Assembly (NCBI GenBank): GCA_963514095.1
Contig: OY741276.1
Coordinates: forward strand, 9,381,264-9,445,263
From: Eutrigla gurnardus
Taxonomy: Eukaryota; Chordata; Actinopteri; Perciformes; Triglidae
Length of the DNA: 64,000 bases
Reading direction: 5' to 3'
The notes beneath the pieces are model-generated. The model saw only the letters and a program-made list of their open reading frames with translations, made no database searches and was not told where the DNA came from. The translations under genes and the position numbers were made by a program. The number at the start of each line of letters is the position of its first letter. The stretch's first letter is position 1. Below, piece by piece: positions 61,709-64,000 of this stretch.

Positions 61709-63683
61709 GTGGGAAAGGGAGAGTTAAACTTTAAACAAAAGGCAAAAGGAGGGAAACTTTGGAGAATCACTTGAAGTGTTTTCCCCCCTCTGATCTGAGA
61801 AATGTCATCCACACCCAAGGAACGGTTTCAAAAGGAGCAGAAAGTAGCTGACTAAAGCCAGACAATGCCCACGGCTCTCTCTAGCTCCTCCAAATCCTTG
61901 TATTGTTGCTGTGGTTATTTGTGTAGCTTCTTCCTCTGAGCCCCTCCAGGGTTTTTGTTTATCTCCGCTCAGTGCTGAGGTCTTGTCAGAAAATGAGGGC
62001 AGGGCTGCTGTTTTGGCCCTAGGTCAACTCGCAACTCACAAAAGTTTATTTTGTAGTGTTAAAAATGAACTGAAAACTCACAGCTAATGACAAACTTGTC
62101 AGTTAGTTCTGAGCTCTGATGTTGTTTCTTTTTTTGTGGATGCATCTGCACGTTCAGTCGTTCAGTGGCGGGGAAGCTGCAGGAGGGAGAACATTGCCGA
62201 GCATCAAACACAGAGTCGGTACCTGCTGAACAGGCAGCAAGTCACTCAGCTTGACTTGAATCCTGAAATCTAGCTAAAGAACCATAAATACAAAAGCATC
62301 TTGCAGTGCCTGGTACCACCTTGTGATGTTTTAACCATGGCCCAATGACAACACTCAACACCATATTGCCTTTTTATGAAGGTGATCCTGAATAGAAATC
62401 TGACTATCAAATTCATTTTCTGTAAACGAGCAAAAAGTGATTGAGTAGCACAGCGTTAAATTTAAGTGTGCGAGGCTAAACGTGTCACTCCTCGTTTAAT
62501 CTCCAGCTGAAAGGCACCGATGTTGCAGGATTCAGTGGAAAAGAGGAGTCCTCCTCACCTTCCAGAGAATACTTTCCTCCACACTGTGCTGCTGTAGAGT
62601 TTAGTTAAAGCCCCTTAAGCTTTTAGTTCCATCACTTTTGGCCTTTAGAGCAGAGGAGGGGAGGTGTGTCCGATAAATTATTTACAGAGCGCAGAGTTAA
62701 GATAACAAAAAGCTTCAGACTTTCAGACAGAATGGTGCCTTCGGGGTTATACAGACTTTGTAGTGACCTGCGTGTTAGAGAGCTTAGGTGAGGAAAATGT
62801 CAAAATCCTGATAGCGTGAATTATATCCTAAGGGGGTCGATTCATTCAAATTACAAAAAGGATATTTTCTCAAGCAGTGTCGAGCCAAGCCGCCTCTCTA
62901 TAATAAGATTTCTGCTTTCACCTCAAGACAATCGTGGTGAGCTGAATTTCGATTGTGGCACTCAGACAGAAGAAGATAGTCCCTATAAAAACTCTTAAAT
63001 AGGGTCTGTGGATTATCATGAAGACATTGACCTTGAAATATATTTTTCTTACACAATTTAATTCATCTTTCTTGCATTGGTGAGACTGCAGACGTTTCAC
63101 AGAACAGCTGTCTCATAACTTTGGTAAAGAAAACCCAAACTATTGGCTTGCTTACTAATTTATTTATGAATTTGGCTGAACTGAACCTTTTGAAGACACT
63201 TTTTAATTGAACTGCGCTTTTCCCTTTTTCCCATTATACTTATCATATGCCCTCTTCATTGACGATTGCTGATGTTCATTACAAAGTGCTTTGCATAACA
63301 TTTTGCATTTAAATGTCCCATGCAGCAGCCTTGGTCTTCTTCACAGTACTACACATCATAATGGTCGCAGAAGTATTTCCTCAAGGAAGTGCCGTGGGGT
63401 TTCTGTAGTGTCTGGTCGATCGGGTGGGCTAATGAAAAACAAAGTAACCACTTTAAAGTTGAGTTGCCTCTTGAACTTCTGTCTTTTTTTAATGTGGTAT
63501 TTCAGGTGAGGCTTCCCCTACTCTATCTCCAGTCAATACTCTAAACAACACCCTATAATCTGTGGAAACAAACCCAATTGTGTTCAGGTTTTTCGAACCA
63601 AGTGTTGCAACCAATTTGCCTGTAGAAAATCAATCAAGGCAGATTTACCATTTGCACCACATTGGATACAAACAATGGTTTAG

Positions 63684-63685
<2 letters not shown>

Positions 63686-63766
<81 letters not shown>

Positions 63767-63848
63767 ACAGATGACTCGGAGGTCTTCTTAAGTGGACATT
63801 TAATCATCAAGGACCGTTTCCTGCTGGCTGCTCCATTGAATGGGTCAG

Positions 63849-63932
<84 letters not shown>
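63686..63932. repeat. Two adjacent (CA)n microsatellites
   Basis: CA runs at 63686-63762 (77 bp) and 63850-63932 (83 bp) are separated by about 87 bp of unique sequence. The spacer is unrelated to that of the pair at 60335-60552, so the two pairs are not a recent duplication. Confidence 0.97.
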
Positions 63933-63934
<2 letters not shown>

Positions 63935-64000
63935 TCGCGTGGCAGTCTATTGATTCTCAGTGTTGTTCTTGTGCTGTTGGTTAAACAAGACAGTAATAAT

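Larger units (their letters stand above)
48866..64000 (+). other. Presumed first intron of the gene starting at 48748
   Basis: Starts with gtaaag. No second coding exon with convincing splice signals was found up to the end of the window, so intron 1 would exceed 15 kb. It is rich in (CT)n, (CA)n and (GT)n arrays, listed separately. A 221-codon frame at 51565-52230 and other frames within it lack any protein motif. Confidence 0.45.

Overview
The window reads as gene-poor nuclear DNA of a ray-finned (teleost) fish. It is AT-rich and lacks long uninterrupted reading frames. It holds dozens of long (CA)n/(TG)n and (CT)n microsatellites, and several decayed dispersed repeats resemble families I know from teleost genomes: an AAGGAATAGTTC-type fold-back MITE, a CAGTGGTTCTCAAAC-type hAT MITE, a tRNA-derived SINE, and a repeat carrying nuclear-receptor half-sites. 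No rRNA, tRNA gene, CRISPR array, bacterial operon or virus was seen.

Layout. 1-5.05 kb is non-genic, with one dispersed repeat (about 1.75-2.05 kb) and (TC)n/(CA)n arrays. 5053-8172 is a complete 3,120-bp DNA transposon with 27-bp terminal inverted repeats (one mismatch), CACTG/CAGTG ends and a perfect 3-bp TTG target duplication. It contains no recognisable transposase. Instead it carries a small five-exon spliced gene with its own start, splice sites and poly(A) signal, broken by an in-frame TGA and a damaged splice donor. 8.2-29 kb is intergenic, with microsatellites and repeat remnants. 29172-29303 is an isolated exon-like block, open in one frame with good splice signals. 30.6-31.1 kb is a fold-back MITE. 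32.7-33.1 kb is a decayed LINE-like remnant. 33335-34218 is an 884-bp minisatellite of 68 units of 13 bp. 34-48 kb is again intergenic, with a SINE fragment, a hAT MITE and a second MITE fragment.

The one convincing host gene starts at about 48.2-48.9 kb. A CpG-rich stretch contains a first exon coding a signal peptide, which ends in a strong phase-1 splice donor at 48865/48866. The remaining 15 kb looks like its first intron; no second exon was recognised. A phase-1 intron directly after a signal peptide, followed by a very long intron 1, is typical of cell-surface receptors and adhesion molecules, but the family cannot be named from this exon.

The most unusual object is the transposon and its spliced cargo gene. 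The 68-unit array, whose every unit resembles a 5' splice site, and the orphan exon-like block come next. All splice models here are read by eye and lack transcript support.
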